A DNA stretch of 37,552 nucleotides, from NCBI RefSeq assembly GCF_003011965.1, contig NZ_PXWG01000060.1, positions 1 to 37,552 on the forward strand, read 5' to 3'. Shown here piece by piece: positions 25,644-33,257 of the stretch. The notes below the pieces were generated by a model. That model was not told the origin of the DNA. It ran no database searches and saw nothing but the letters and a program-made list of their open reading frames with translations. A program made the position numbers and the translations under genes. Each line of letters opens with the position of its first letter. Positions within the stretch are counted from its first letter, which is position 1. Source of the DNA: Streptosporangium nondiastaticum. GTDB lineage: Bacteria > Actinomycetota > Actinomycetes > Streptomycetales > Streptomycetaceae.

Positions 25644-26507
25644 GTGTCCGCTGCCCACGTCCTGGGCCTGAGGCTCAGGAACACAGTGATCGTCGGGTCC
25701 GGGCTGCTCACCGACCAGGAGCGCAACATCCGCAGGCTCCTCGAGACCGGAGCCGGCGCGGTCGTCACCAAGACCATCCATCCCAGCCCGCCCACGGACC
25801 TGGACGAGCGGCTCGTACGGCTGCCCACGGGCATGCTCAACAGCACCACGTACTCGAAACGACCGGTCGGCCGCTGGCTGACGGCACTTCGCTCCTTCGC
25901 CCAGGACGATCTGCCGGTCATCGCCTCCCTGCACGCCGGCTCGCCCGAGGAACTGGGCGCGCTCGCGGCGGAGGTGCAGACCACCGGGTGCCGGGCGCTC
26001 GAACTCGGCATCTCCTGCCTGAACGAGGAGCCGGGTCTTGAGGAGGACACTCCCGACCGCGTCTACGCCTACACCTCCGCCACGCGTTCTCGTACGTCAC
26101 TGCCCTTCTCCGTGAAGCTGGCCGTCGGTGAGGGGCTGGTGGACCGGACACGCGCCGCGTCGGCGGGCGGGGCCGACGCCATCACGGTGAGCGACACGAT
26201 CCCAGGAGCCGCGATCTCCCCGGCCACGGGTGAGCTGGAGCTGGGGGGTGTCTTCGGCTACTCCGGTCCCGGCATCAAACCGCTCGTCCTGGCGGCGATC
26301 CGGCGGCTGCGGGCCCGTGGTTTCGATCTCCCCATCCTGGGCTGCGGAGGCGTGGCGTCGGGGCGCGACGTCGCCGACTACCTGGCCGTCGGTGCCGATG
26401 CCGTACAGGTCTACACGGCTCTGCACACGGACATGCACACCACCCTGGACCGCATCATCACCCAGTCCGCCGCGATCACGGCCGCTGCCCTGGAGAAGAC
26501 CTCGTGA
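25644..26507 (+). CDS. Dihydroorotate/dihydropyrimidine dehydrogenase-like flavoprotein
   Basis: A 287-aa FMN TIM-barrel protein of the DHOD/DPD superfamily. It starts VSAAHVLGLRLRNTVIVGSG, and has AVVTKTIHPSPP (flavin-contacting Lys43), LELGISCLN (residues 120-127, where Cys is the class 1/DPD active-site base), FSVKLAVGEG, then GGVFGYSGPGIKPLVLAAI and ILGCGGVASGRDVADYLAVGADAVQVYTAL for FMN phosphate. GTG at 25644 follows AGGAGGAG closely. It is not likely to be pyrD: it sits in an accessory cluster, and the NSTTYSKRP segment differs from the orotate-binding loop of true DHODs. I infer reduction or oxidation of a pyrimidine-like ring. Confidence 0.8.
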   Translation: MSAAHVLGLRLRNTVIVGSGLLTDQERNIRRLLETGAGAVVTKTIHPSPPTDLDERLVRLPTGMLNSTTYSKRPVGRWLTALRSFAQDDLPVIASLHAGSPEELGALAAEVQTTGCRALELGISCLNEEPGLEEDTPDRVYAYTSATRSRTSLPFSVKLAVGEGLVDRTRAASAGGADAITVSDTIPGAAISPATGELELGGVFGYSGPGIKPLVLAAIRRLRARGFDLPILGCGGVASGRDVADYLAVGADAVQVYTALHTDMHTTLDRIITQSAAITAAALEKTS

Positions 26508-27343
26508 GCCCTGAACCCCCACCGGCCGCCGCGTTCGACGAACTCACCAGCCCTCAGGTCAGGGAGAGCGTCTCCGCCTGCCGCACACTGGTCTGGCCGA
26601 TCGGGGCGACGGAGCAGCACGGCCCGCACCTGCCGCTGTCCGTGGACTCCATCCTGGCCGAGGAGTTCGCCCGTCAGATCGCCGCGGACCTGGGCGGACT
26701 CACCCTTCCCGTCCAGCCGGTCGCGGCCCGCTCGCTGCCGCAGAGCGGTGGTGGCCTCTCCTTCCCCGGCACGTTGTACGTGCGGGGTGACACGCTCGTC
26801 CGATTCCTGCGGGACGCGTTCGCCTCGCTGCTGACGCTGCCCTTCCTCCGCCTGGTCGTGGTCAACGGGCACTACGAGAACGAACCGTTCGTCTTCGAGG
26901 CCCTGGACCAGCTGCGGCAGGACGGAGCGGCCGACGGGAAGGAGATCTTCGCCTTCAGCTGGTGGAGCGTCGTCCAGGAATCCTGGCTCACCGCCGAATT
27001 CCCGTCCTTCCCGGGCTGGCACGCCGAGCACGCCGGGCTGACCGAGACGAGTCTGATGCTCTACCTGCGCCCGGACCTGGTGCGGGACGACCGGCCCGGC
27101 CACGACCACCCGCCCCGCAACGGTGTGTACCTGCACCCCATCGACACGGAACGGACCACCAACCACGGCATCCTGTCGCCCACGTCGGGCTCGAGCGCGG
27201 CCTTGGGGGAGAAGCTGTTCCGGCATGTGACCGAGGAGGCCGTCGGCCTGATCCGGGACGGCGACGGACTGCTGTTCGCCCGCACCCGGCCGGACCGGCG
27301 CGCGGCGGCCGCCGAGAGCGGAGGGAAGACGCATGACGCGTAA
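26504..27343 (+). CDS. Creatininase-family amidohydrolase
   Basis: A 279-aa metal-dependent amidohydrolase. Family ligands are visible in LVWPIGATEQHGPHLPLSVD (Glu37, His39, Asp48), VVVNGHYENEP, and WHAEHAGLTETSLML. Family members hydrolyse cyclic or linear amides (creatinine, formamidopyrimidines) or process peptides (MftE). Next to ring-active flavoenzymes, I infer opening of a cyclic amide or removal of a formamide group. GTG at 26504 overlaps the previous stop (GTGA), giving translational coupling. Its 3' end overlaps the monooxygenase start by 11 bases. The tail after residue 255 is unconserved. Confidence 0.85.
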   Translation: MSPEPPPAAAFDELTSPQVRESVSACRTLVWPIGATEQHGPHLPLSVDSILAEEFARQIAADLGGLTLPVQPVAARSLPQSGGGLSFPGTLYVRGDTLVRFLRDAFASLLTLPFLRLVVVNGHYENEPFVFEALDQLRQDGAADGKEIFAFSWWSVVQESWLTAEFPSFPGWHAEHAGLTETSLMLYLRPDLVRDDRPGHDHPPRNGVYLHPIDTERTTNHGILSPTSGSSAALGEKLFRHVTEEAVGLIRDGDGLLFARTRPDRRAAAAESGGKTHDA

Positions 27344-28646
27344 GTTCCATCTCGCCTTCATCTTCAACTTCACCCCCGACGACTGGCAGGGCCCCTTCGG
27401 CACAGGAGGAGCACCCTGGGACGGGAAGTTCCACACCGAGGTCGCCCAGGCCCTGGAACGCGCTTGCTTCGACTACGTCATCGTCGAGGACAAGCTCATG
27501 GTCCCCGAGAGCTACGGCGGATCATCGGAGGCGGCCCTGCGGCAGGCGATGTCGGTGCCCAAACACGACCCGGTCCCCTTGGCCGTGGCCATGGGGCTCG
27601 CCACATCCCACCTGGGCATCGTCGCCACCCTGTCCACGCTGGCCTACCCGCCGTTCATGACGGCGCGCCTCGCCTCGACGATGGACAGCATGCTGGGCGG
27701 ACGCTTCGGCTGGAACATCGTCACCAGTGCCGAGACCCTGGCGGCACAGAACTTCGGCATGACCGAGCTGCCGCCGCGCAATGTCCGCTACGAAATGGCG
27801 GACGAATACGTGGACGTCGTCCGGCAGCTCTTCGCCTCCTGGGACCGGGACGCGGTCGTTCTCGACCGGGACAACGGTATCTACGCCGATCACACCAAGG
27901 TCCGGCCGATCCATTTCAAGGGCAAACACTTCAGCGTGCGCGGACCGCTCAACACCGTGCCTTCGCCCCAGCACCGCCCCGCCTTCATCCAGGCCGGTGC
28001 CTCACCCCGCGGGCGCGTCTTCGCCGCACGCAACGCGGACTCCGTCATCGCCATCGCCAACGGAGTCGAAGCCATGCGGGAATTCCGTGCCGACGTACGC
28101 CGGCACGCCGAGGATTTCGGCCGCGACCCCGACGGCGTCAAAGTGCTGTTCTGCGTCACCCCTGTCCTGGGCGAGACCGAGCAGGACGCCCGGGACAAGC
28201 AGGCGCGCATGGTGTCCTCCCCGCAGTTCATCCACGACATTCTCGCCCAGACCTCGGCGCTCACCGAGATCGACTTCGCGCAGTTCGACCTCGACAAGCC
28301 CCTGCCGCACCGGCTGGAGACCAACGGCGAGCAAGGATCGCTCGACCAGTTCCAGCAATGGGGCAGCGGAAAGACCCTGCGGGAGCTGGTCGCCGACTCG
28401 GCCGGCGGCCTGGTGTCGTCGGTGGAACTGGTCGGAACGCCGGATCAGGTGGCGGCGCGCATGGGCGAGGTCATGGAGGAGGCCGGCGGCGACGGCTTCA
28501 TGATCACCACCCCACTGCTGCGCCTGAACCGCCGGTACGTCGCAGAGGTCACCGACGGCCTCGTCCCCGCGCTCCAGCGCCTCGGCCTCACCCGGACGGC
28601 CTATGCCACCGGTCGCACCCTGAAGGAGAACCTCAGGGAATTCTGA
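27333..28646 (+). CDS. FMNH2-dependent monooxygenase, LLM class (NtaA/DszA/RutA-like)
   Basis: A 437-aa bacterial-luciferase-like oxygenase of the NtaA/SnaA/DszA group. Hallmarks are HLAFIFNFTPDDWQGPF, VIVEDKLMVPESYGG, GLATSHLGIVATLST, GGRFGWNIVTSAETLAAQNFG, RYEMADEYVDVVRQLFASWD and FIQAGASPRGRVFAARNADS. These enzymes use reduced FMN from a partner to break C-N or C-S bonds or to hydroxylate; RutA, a relative, opens uracil. The partner reductase is probably the first gene of the cluster. ATG at 27333 follows GAGGGAAG within the end of the amidohydrolase gene. The substrate is unknown. Confidence 0.88.
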   Translation: MTRKFHLAFIFNFTPDDWQGPFGTGGAPWDGKFHTEVAQALERACFDYVIVEDKLMVPESYGGSSEAALRQAMSVPKHDPVPLAVAMGLATSHLGIVATLSTLAYPPFMTARLASTMDSMLGGRFGWNIVTSAETLAAQNFGMTELPPRNVRYEMADEYVDVVRQLFASWDRDAVVLDRDNGIYADHTKVRPIHFKGKHFSVRGPLNTVPSPQHRPAFIQAGASPRGRVFAARNADSVIAIANGVEAMREFRADVRRHAEDFGRDPDGVKVLFCVTPVLGETEQDARDKQARMVSSPQFIHDILAQTSALTEIDFAQFDLDKPLPHRLETNGEQGSLDQFQQWGSGKTLRELVADSAGGLVSSVELVGTPDQVAARMGEVMEEAGGDGFMITTPLLRLNRRYVAEVTDGLVPALQRLGLTRTAYATGRTLKENLREF

Positions 28647-28675
28647 CCGTCCCCGGGCGACGCCGCCACGCCGCA

Positions 28676-28720
28676 GCCTGCCCGCCCGGCTCGACGCGTC
28701 TCCGGGCGGGCATGGCAGGC
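28676..28720 (+). terminator. Bulged hairpin between monooxygenase and nitroreductase genes
   Basis: CCCGCCCGG (28681-28689) pairs with CCGGGCGGG (28702-28710). Beyond a 5-base bulge, GCCTG (28676-28680) pairs with CAGGC (28716-28720). Lying 29 bases after a stop and 27 before the next start, it may lower expression of the last gene. Confidence 0.5.
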
Positions 28721-28747
28721 CGGACGACTGACGCAGGAGACATGCCG

Positions 28748-29356
28748 ATGACACCGCCCGGCTCCGCGCTACGACTGGACACCGCGGCTCAGGATCTGCT
28801 GTTCCGGCAGGCACATTCCACCCACGTCTTCACCGACGAACCCGTGACCGACGAGACCATCCAGGCTGTCTACGACCTGGTCAAGTACGGTCCCACCGCC
28901 TTCAACCAGCAACCGCTGCGCGTGGTGCTCGTGCGTTCCCACGAGGCCCGCCGGAAGCTGGTCGGGCACATGGCTCGCGGAAACCGGGAGAAGACCGCGC
29001 GGTCACCGCTGGTCGCCATTCTCGCGGGAGACCGTGACTTCCACACCGAACTCCCTGAACAGTTCCCCCGGTTCCCGGAGGCGGCCACGCGCTTCTACGC
29101 CGACCCCGCCGTCCGGGAACGGTCAGCCGAGTTCAACGGCGCCTTGCAAGTCGCCTACTTCATCATCGGCCTCCGGGCGGCCGGACTGGCCGCGGGGCCG
29201 ATGTCCGGGTTCGACGCCATCGGCATCAACAAGGAATTCTTCGCGGAGAGCGCGCATTTCGTGCTGGCCGTGGTGAACATCGGCTGGCCGCCCGAGGGCG
29301 CCCGGCATTCCCGCGGCCCTCGCCTGGACTTCGAGCAGGTGTTCACCACGGCCTGA
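28748..29356 (+). CDS. Nitroreductase-family protein, RutE-like (malonic semialdehyde reductase type)
   Basis: A 202-aa FMN nitroreductase-fold protein. ALRLDTAAQDLLFRQAHSTH, then FTDEPVTDETIQAVYDLVKY and GPTAFNQQPLRVVLVRS, match the RutE group closely, as do APLVAI-type and AYFIIGLRAAGLAAGPMSGFD segments. RutE reduces malonic semialdehyde at the end of the Rut uracil pathway. ATG at 28748 is preferred, eight bases after AGGAG; an ATG at 28742 is only two bases from it. It is the last gene of the flavoenzyme cluster, beyond a hairpin. It may act on a semialdehyde released from the ring or on a nitro or enone intermediate. Confidence 0.85.
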   Translation: MTPPGSALRLDTAAQDLLFRQAHSTHVFTDEPVTDETIQAVYDLVKYGPTAFNQQPLRVVLVRSHEARRKLVGHMARGNREKTARSPLVAILAGDRDFHTELPEQFPRFPEAATRFYADPAVRERSAEFNGALQVAYFIIGLRAAGLAAGPMSGFDAIGINKEFFAESAHFVLAVVNIGWPPEGARHSRGPRLDFEQVFTTA

Positions 29357-29408
29357 GCCGAGGCCACCCCCAAGTCGGTATACAGAATGGCACTACGGCA
29401 CATTCATG

Positions 29409-29424
29409 ACCGTACTTGTACGGT
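29409..29424. promoter_or_regulatory. Operator palindrome in the MFS exporter promoter
   Basis: ACCGTAC-TT-GTACGGT is a perfect 16-base palindrome overlapping a likely -35 box (TTGTAC, 29416-29421). The -10 would be GATAGT (29440-29445). TetR-type repressors of exporters bind such sites, but no such repressor gene lies in the window. Confidence 0.6.
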
Positions 29425-29451
29425 ACAGCGGTAGCGGCCGATAGTGCAGCC

Positions 29452-31014
29452 ATGTCGAAGAGTGAAGCGCCGGCGCCCACAGCCTCGTCCCGCCCCCCGG
29501 CCGGACCCGTCCCCCCGACGCGGCGCTGGGCGGTCCTGGCCGTGCTCTCCACCAGCCTGCTCCTCTGCGGGATCGACCTGACCGTGCTGCACGTGGCCGT
29601 ACCGAGCATGACCCGGGACCTGCACCCCAGCGGTGTGCAGCTGCTGTGGATCGTCGACGTGTACTCCCTGACGCTCGCCTCCCTGCTCGTGACGTGCGGA
29701 ACCCTGGGCGACCGCATCGGCCGCAAGCGCATGGTGCTCAGCGGCTTCGCGCTGTTCGGCCTGGCTTCCGCCGCCGCCGCGTTCTCCACGACCACGCCCC
29801 AGCTGATCGCCGCCCGGGTCGCGCTCGGCATCGGCGCGGCCATGATCATGGCATCCACCGTCGCGGTGATCAGGGTCGTCTTCACCGACGACCGCGAACG
29901 GGCCGTCGCCATCGGCATCTGGACGGCGGCCCACAGCGTGGGCGCGACTGTCGGACCGCTGGTCGGAGGCCTGGTGACCCAGCGGTGGGGCTGGGGCGCG
30001 GTGTTCCTCGTCAACGTCCCGATCGTCCTCGTCATCCTCGTCGTGGGCGCGCGGGTCATCCCGGAATCGAAGAACTCCTCACCCCGGCACTGGGACGTGG
30101 CCGGCGTGGCCCTGTCAGTCGCGGGCCTGGCGGGAGTGGTGTACGCGCTCAAGCGGGCCGGCGAGAACTTCAGCGTGCCCTGGACCGTCGCCGTCACCGC
30201 CGCGGCCGGAGCGTTCCTGCTGTACCTCTTCGTACGGCGCCAGCGACGGCTCACCGAGCCGTTGCTGGACTTCTCCCTCTTCTCGAGCCGGCGCTTCTCC
30301 ATGGCCACTGTGTGTGTCATCAGCTGCTTCGGCAGCTACGTCGCCCTGCTGTTCTTCCTCACCCAGTGGCTCCAGCAGACCGGGGGCTACTCGCCGCTGC
30401 ACGCCGGGCTGGCCCTGATGCCTCTGGCCGCCGCCAACGCCGTGGGAGCCGCGACGGCCCCTTGGCTGTCTGCCCGATGGGGCAACCGGTGGTCGCTCAC
30501 CGGATCCCTCGCCGCCTTCGCGGCCGCACTGTTCCTGCTGGCACCGGTCGGCGACAGCGGAGCCTACGGCTCGCTCATCGCAACGATGCTCGTCGCGGGA
30601 TACGGGGCGGGCGTCGTCATGACGCTGGGCGCCGACTCCATCATGAGCGCCGCCGCACCCGAACGCTCCGGCGAGGCCGCTGCGATCCAGGAGACGTCCT
30701 TCGAACTCGGCGCCGGCCTGGGCGTGGCCGTCCTCGGCACGGCCTTGACCGCCGCCTATCGTCTGACGCTGCCCTCGTTCACCGGCCTGACCCCCCATGA
30801 CCGGGCCGTCGCGCAACAGTCCTTCGGCGGGGCCGAGGACGTGGCCGACGGCCTCGACGCGGACACGGCCCGGCGAATCCTGACAGCCGCCCGGCACGCC
30901 TACGACCAGGGCTTCACCGCGGTGGCCGCCATCGCCGCGGGAGGGCTGACCCTCACCGCGGTGCTCGCGGCGTTCGTGCTGCGCCCTCGTAAGGCGGGCC
31001 GTGCGTCACCCTGA
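29452..31014 (+). CDS. MFS drug/metabolite exporter, DHA2 (EmrB/QacA) type
   Basis: A 520-aa inner-membrane proton antiporter with about 14 predicted helices. The first (WAVLAVLSTSLLLCGIDLTV) leads into LHVAVPSMTRDL. Motif A is GDRIGRKRMVLSG, and the DHA2 C motif region is GPLVGGLVTQRWGWGAVFLVN. The final helix precedes a basic tail. ATG at 29452 has no ribosome site but lies seven bases after a -10-like GATAGT, suggesting leaderless translation. It lies 95 bases after the flavoenzyme cluster with its own operator, so it may export the cluster's product or a toxic intermediate. Several such exporters confer self-resistance, but the substrate is not evident. Confidence 0.9.
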   Translation: MSKSEAPAPTASSRPPAGPVPPTRRWAVLAVLSTSLLLCGIDLTVLHVAVPSMTRDLHPSGVQLLWIVDVYSLTLASLLVTCGTLGDRIGRKRMVLSGFALFGLASAAAAFSTTTPQLIAARVALGIGAAMIMASTVAVIRVVFTDDRERAVAIGIWTAAHSVGATVGPLVGGLVTQRWGWGAVFLVNVPIVLVILVVGARVIPESKNSSPRHWDVAGVALSVAGLAGVVYALKRAGENFSVPWTVAVTAAAGAFLLYLFVRRQRRLTEPLLDFSLFSSRRFSMATVCVISCFGSYVALLFFLTQWLQQTGGYSPLHAGLALMPLAAANAVGAATAPWLSARWGNRWSLTGSLAAFAAALFLLAPVGDSGAYGSLIATMLVAGYGAGVVMTLGADSIMSAAAPERSGEAAAIQETSFELGAGLGVAVLGTALTAAYRLTLPSFTGLTPHDRAVAQQSFGGAEDVADGLDADTARRILTAARHAYDQGFTAVAAIAAGGLTLTAVLAAFVLRPRKAGRASP

Positions 31015-31049
31015 CTCGGGCCTCACTAGCTGTGCTCAATCTCCTGATA

Positions 31050-31078
31050 GCGCCCTCCGGCCCGCCCGGGGAGGGCGC
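31050..31078 (+). terminator. Terminator after the MFS gene
   Basis: The perfect 9-bp arms GCGCCCTCC and GGAGGGCGC enclose an 11-base loop, 35 bases after the stop codon. Confidence 0.7.
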
Positions 31079-31135
31079 CGTGTCCGAGGCGATCGGCAGT
31101 GTGCCGTGCGAGCCGCAGCAGCGGCGCGACCCCTT

Positions 31136-31166
31136 TTGGACATTAGATCCGCATTTCGCATAACGT
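31136..31166 (+). promoter_or_regulatory. Possible promoter of the glycosyltransferase gene
   Basis: TTGGAC at 31136-31141 and CATAAC or TAACGT near 31159-31166 are 17-19 bases apart. A+T content is locally raised. The rest of the 253-base interval up to 31267 shows no gene. Confidence 0.35.
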
Positions 31167-31267
31167 GCTGAGCGTGGGGGTGCGTCTGCTCGGTGTCACA
31201 CACGACGTGGTTCGCCGCCCGTCCCGGCACCACCCGGTGCGGGAGCGCCAACGACGAAAGCACCACT

Positions 31268-32803
31268 GTGACAGCCACCTCACCCCCCACCGTCATGCCT
31301 GTCCTACGCGGCGCGTCCGCCGGCCGTGCCCTGGTGAGGGGCGTGGCCGGGTTGATGCCGCCGGTCGTCGCGTTCGTCCTGGGGGTATGGGGGAATACGG
31401 CTCCCTCCGTGTGGACCGACGAGATCGTCACCATTGACGTGGCGCGGCGGTCCTGGCCGCAGATGATGGAGTTGCTGGGTCAGGTCGACGCGGTGCACGG
31501 CCTGCACTACGTGCTGATGTGGCTGATCGGGCAGGTGTGCGGCGGGCTCACCGAGTTCTGGCCGCGGGTGGCCTCCGCTGCGGCAGTGGCCGTCGCGGCA
31601 GGCGGCCTCACGTGGCTGGGGCGCCTGCTCGGCGGTCCGCGTCTCGGACTGTGCGCGGGGCTGCTGCTGGCCGTCCTGCCGACCGCGTCGCGGTACGCGC
31701 AGGAGGCCCGCTCGTTCGCCTTCGTCATGGCGGTGGCAGTGCTGGCCACAGGCGCCCTGGTGAAAATCCTCTCCAGCCGCGCCCGGGGCCGGTGGCTGGT
31801 CTGCTATGCCGTGCTGATCGCCCTGCTGGGCTGGTTCAACCTGCTGGGAATGCTGCTGCCGGCCGCCCACGCGATCACCGTGGCCCTGCGGCGCCCCGGC
31901 CGCCGCATCGTCGTACGCACCCTCTGGGCCCAGGCCGCAGGCACCGCGGCCGTGGTCCCGCTGCTGATCCTCGCCTCCGCCCAGAGCTCCGCCGTCGGCG
32001 ACGCCGCACCGATCACCGCCGGAACCCCGTTCAACTACTTCACCTGGCTCCTCACCCCCGGCCAGAACACCCTCCCCACCGCACTCAAACTCCTGCTCAC
32101 CCTCACCGCCCTCGCCACCCTGACCCTCCTCGTGGTGCGCCGCCGCAAGGCCCCACCCTTGGCCCTCGCGGTAGGCGTGCCCTGGCTGACCGTCCCCCCG
32201 CTGCTCCTGGCGGCCGCCTCGCTCGACCACCCCCTGTTCGCCTACCGCTACCTGCTGTTCTGCCTGCCGGCCCTGGCCCTCCTGCTCGCGACGGCCATCA
32301 CCGTCGCCTCCCTGCGGGTGCAACTGCTGTTCATACTCCTGACAGCCCTTCCCCTCGCCTCGTCCCACCTGGCCATACGCCAGGAGGACAGCCGCCCGTG
32401 GGATACCAGCGCCGTGCGCACGACCCTGCGCATCCACGACGCCCCCGGGGACGCCGTTCTCTTCAGCGGTGCCCGGTGCGGCCTGATCGCCACCGCCTTC
32501 AAGGAGTCCTTCACGGGCCGCCCCGACCTGAGCAGGGCCCGGACAGCCGCCGAGCTCGGGGCCCTGGACAACCTGCCCGCCGCCCCGGCCGATCTCCAGC
32601 AGCGTCTGGCCCACACGTCCCGTGTCTGGCGCATCGACTGCAACCACCTCTCCGCCGGCGCCCGCCAGGCCGCCGCACGCACCGCCGCCGTCCACAAAGA
32701 GGCCCTCACCCGCGCTGGATTCGCCCCGGTCTACCACCACAGCGTCAGCGGCGTGGACATCACCCTCGAACAGCGCTCCACCGCCGGCCAGCCCGCCCAC
32801 TGA
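31268..32803 (+). CDS. Membrane glycosyltransferase, GT39/GT-C (mannosyltransferase-like)
   Basis: A 511-aa polytopic protein with about ten predicted helices, likely using a lipid-linked sugar outside the membrane. The first extracytoplasmic loop carries the GT-C acidic pair (SVWTDEIVTID, Asp51-Glu52), followed by VHGLHYVLMWLIGQV and a YAQEARSFAFVMAVAVLATG stretch typical of the actinobacterial family. The C-terminal 130 residues are soluble. GTG at 31268 is chosen because GAAAG lies seven bases upstream and the first helix follows soon after; the longer frame from 31193 adds an unconserved leader. The target protein or lipid is unknown. It appears monocistronic. Confidence 0.82.
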   Translation: MTATSPPTVMPVLRGASAGRALVRGVAGLMPPVVAFVLGVWGNTAPSVWTDEIVTIDVARRSWPQMMELLGQVDAVHGLHYVLMWLIGQVCGGLTEFWPRVASAAAVAVAAGGLTWLGRLLGGPRLGLCAGLLLAVLPTASRYAQEARSFAFVMAVAVLATGALVKILSSRARGRWLVCYAVLIALLGWFNLLGMLLPAAHAITVALRRPGRRIVVRTLWAQAAGTAAVVPLLILASAQSSAVGDAAPITAGTPFNYFTWLLTPGQNTLPTALKLLLTLTALATLTLLVVRRRKAPPLALAVGVPWLTVPPLLLAAASLDHPLFAYRYLLFCLPALALLLATAITVASLRVQLLFILLTALPLASSHLAIRQEDSRPWDTSAVRTTLRIHDAPGDAVLFSGARCGLIATAFKESFTGRPDLSRARTAAELGALDNLPAAPADLQQRLAHTSRVWRIDCNHLSAGARQAAARTAAVHKEALTRAGFAPVYHHSVSGVDITLEQRSTAGQPAH

Positions 32804-32999
32804 CCACTACCTTCACACCCCCGGCACAGGCAGTGCCTAAGAAGTACTCCGGAACACCGGCCACCAAGATCCGCGGGTGCCCGCGTCCCGGCCCCGTTTT
32901 CTACCTCGCCCGACCGCACGGGCCCACGGCCCCTCGGCCAGGTCCTGCAGTCCCCGATGCTCAACGACCGCAACGACACCCTCCTCCGCCTCGTGCTTC

Positions 33000-33227
33000 G
33001 TCCCCGTCCCCGGCTCCGCCCACGCATCGCCGGGCATCTGGAACATGATCGAGCCGGCGCCGTGGGACTCCGCCCGCGGCGGCTGGTCCGGGGTGCGGCA
33101 CGGCTCCGGCTACGTCCAGGCCGTCGGCTTCGCGGGCGGCTCCTGCCCGGTGGCCCGCACGCTCCTGACGTACGGGCAGTCCTCGGGCCCCACGTCGCCG
33201 CGGGTGGCGCGCGTGAGCGGACGCTGA
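33000..33227 (+). pseudogene. Remnant of a penicillin-acylase-family gene (C-terminal fragment)
   Basis: The translated stretch GIWNMIEPAPWDSARGGW, then HGSGYVQAVGFAGGSCPVA and RTLLTYGQSSGPTSPRVA, matches the C-terminal end of penicillin acylase/acyl-homoserine-lactone acylase precursors. There, S-Y-x-Q-V precedes CPxARTLLTYSQSxxPxSPH. The catalytic Ser, the signal peptide and most of the beta subunit are absent, and the usual final helix is replaced by RVSGR and a stop. Upstream sequence (32804-32999) in this frame is not acylase-like. This is a deletion relic. The whole interval 32804-33257 has no intact gene. Confidence 0.65.
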
Positions 33228-33257
33228 CGGCTCCCGCGGACCAGGGCCGGGCGCCGC

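Noticed and set aside
25644..26507. Housekeeping pyrD
   Set aside because: The context is an accessory flavoenzyme cluster and the substrate loop differs from orotate-forming enzymes.
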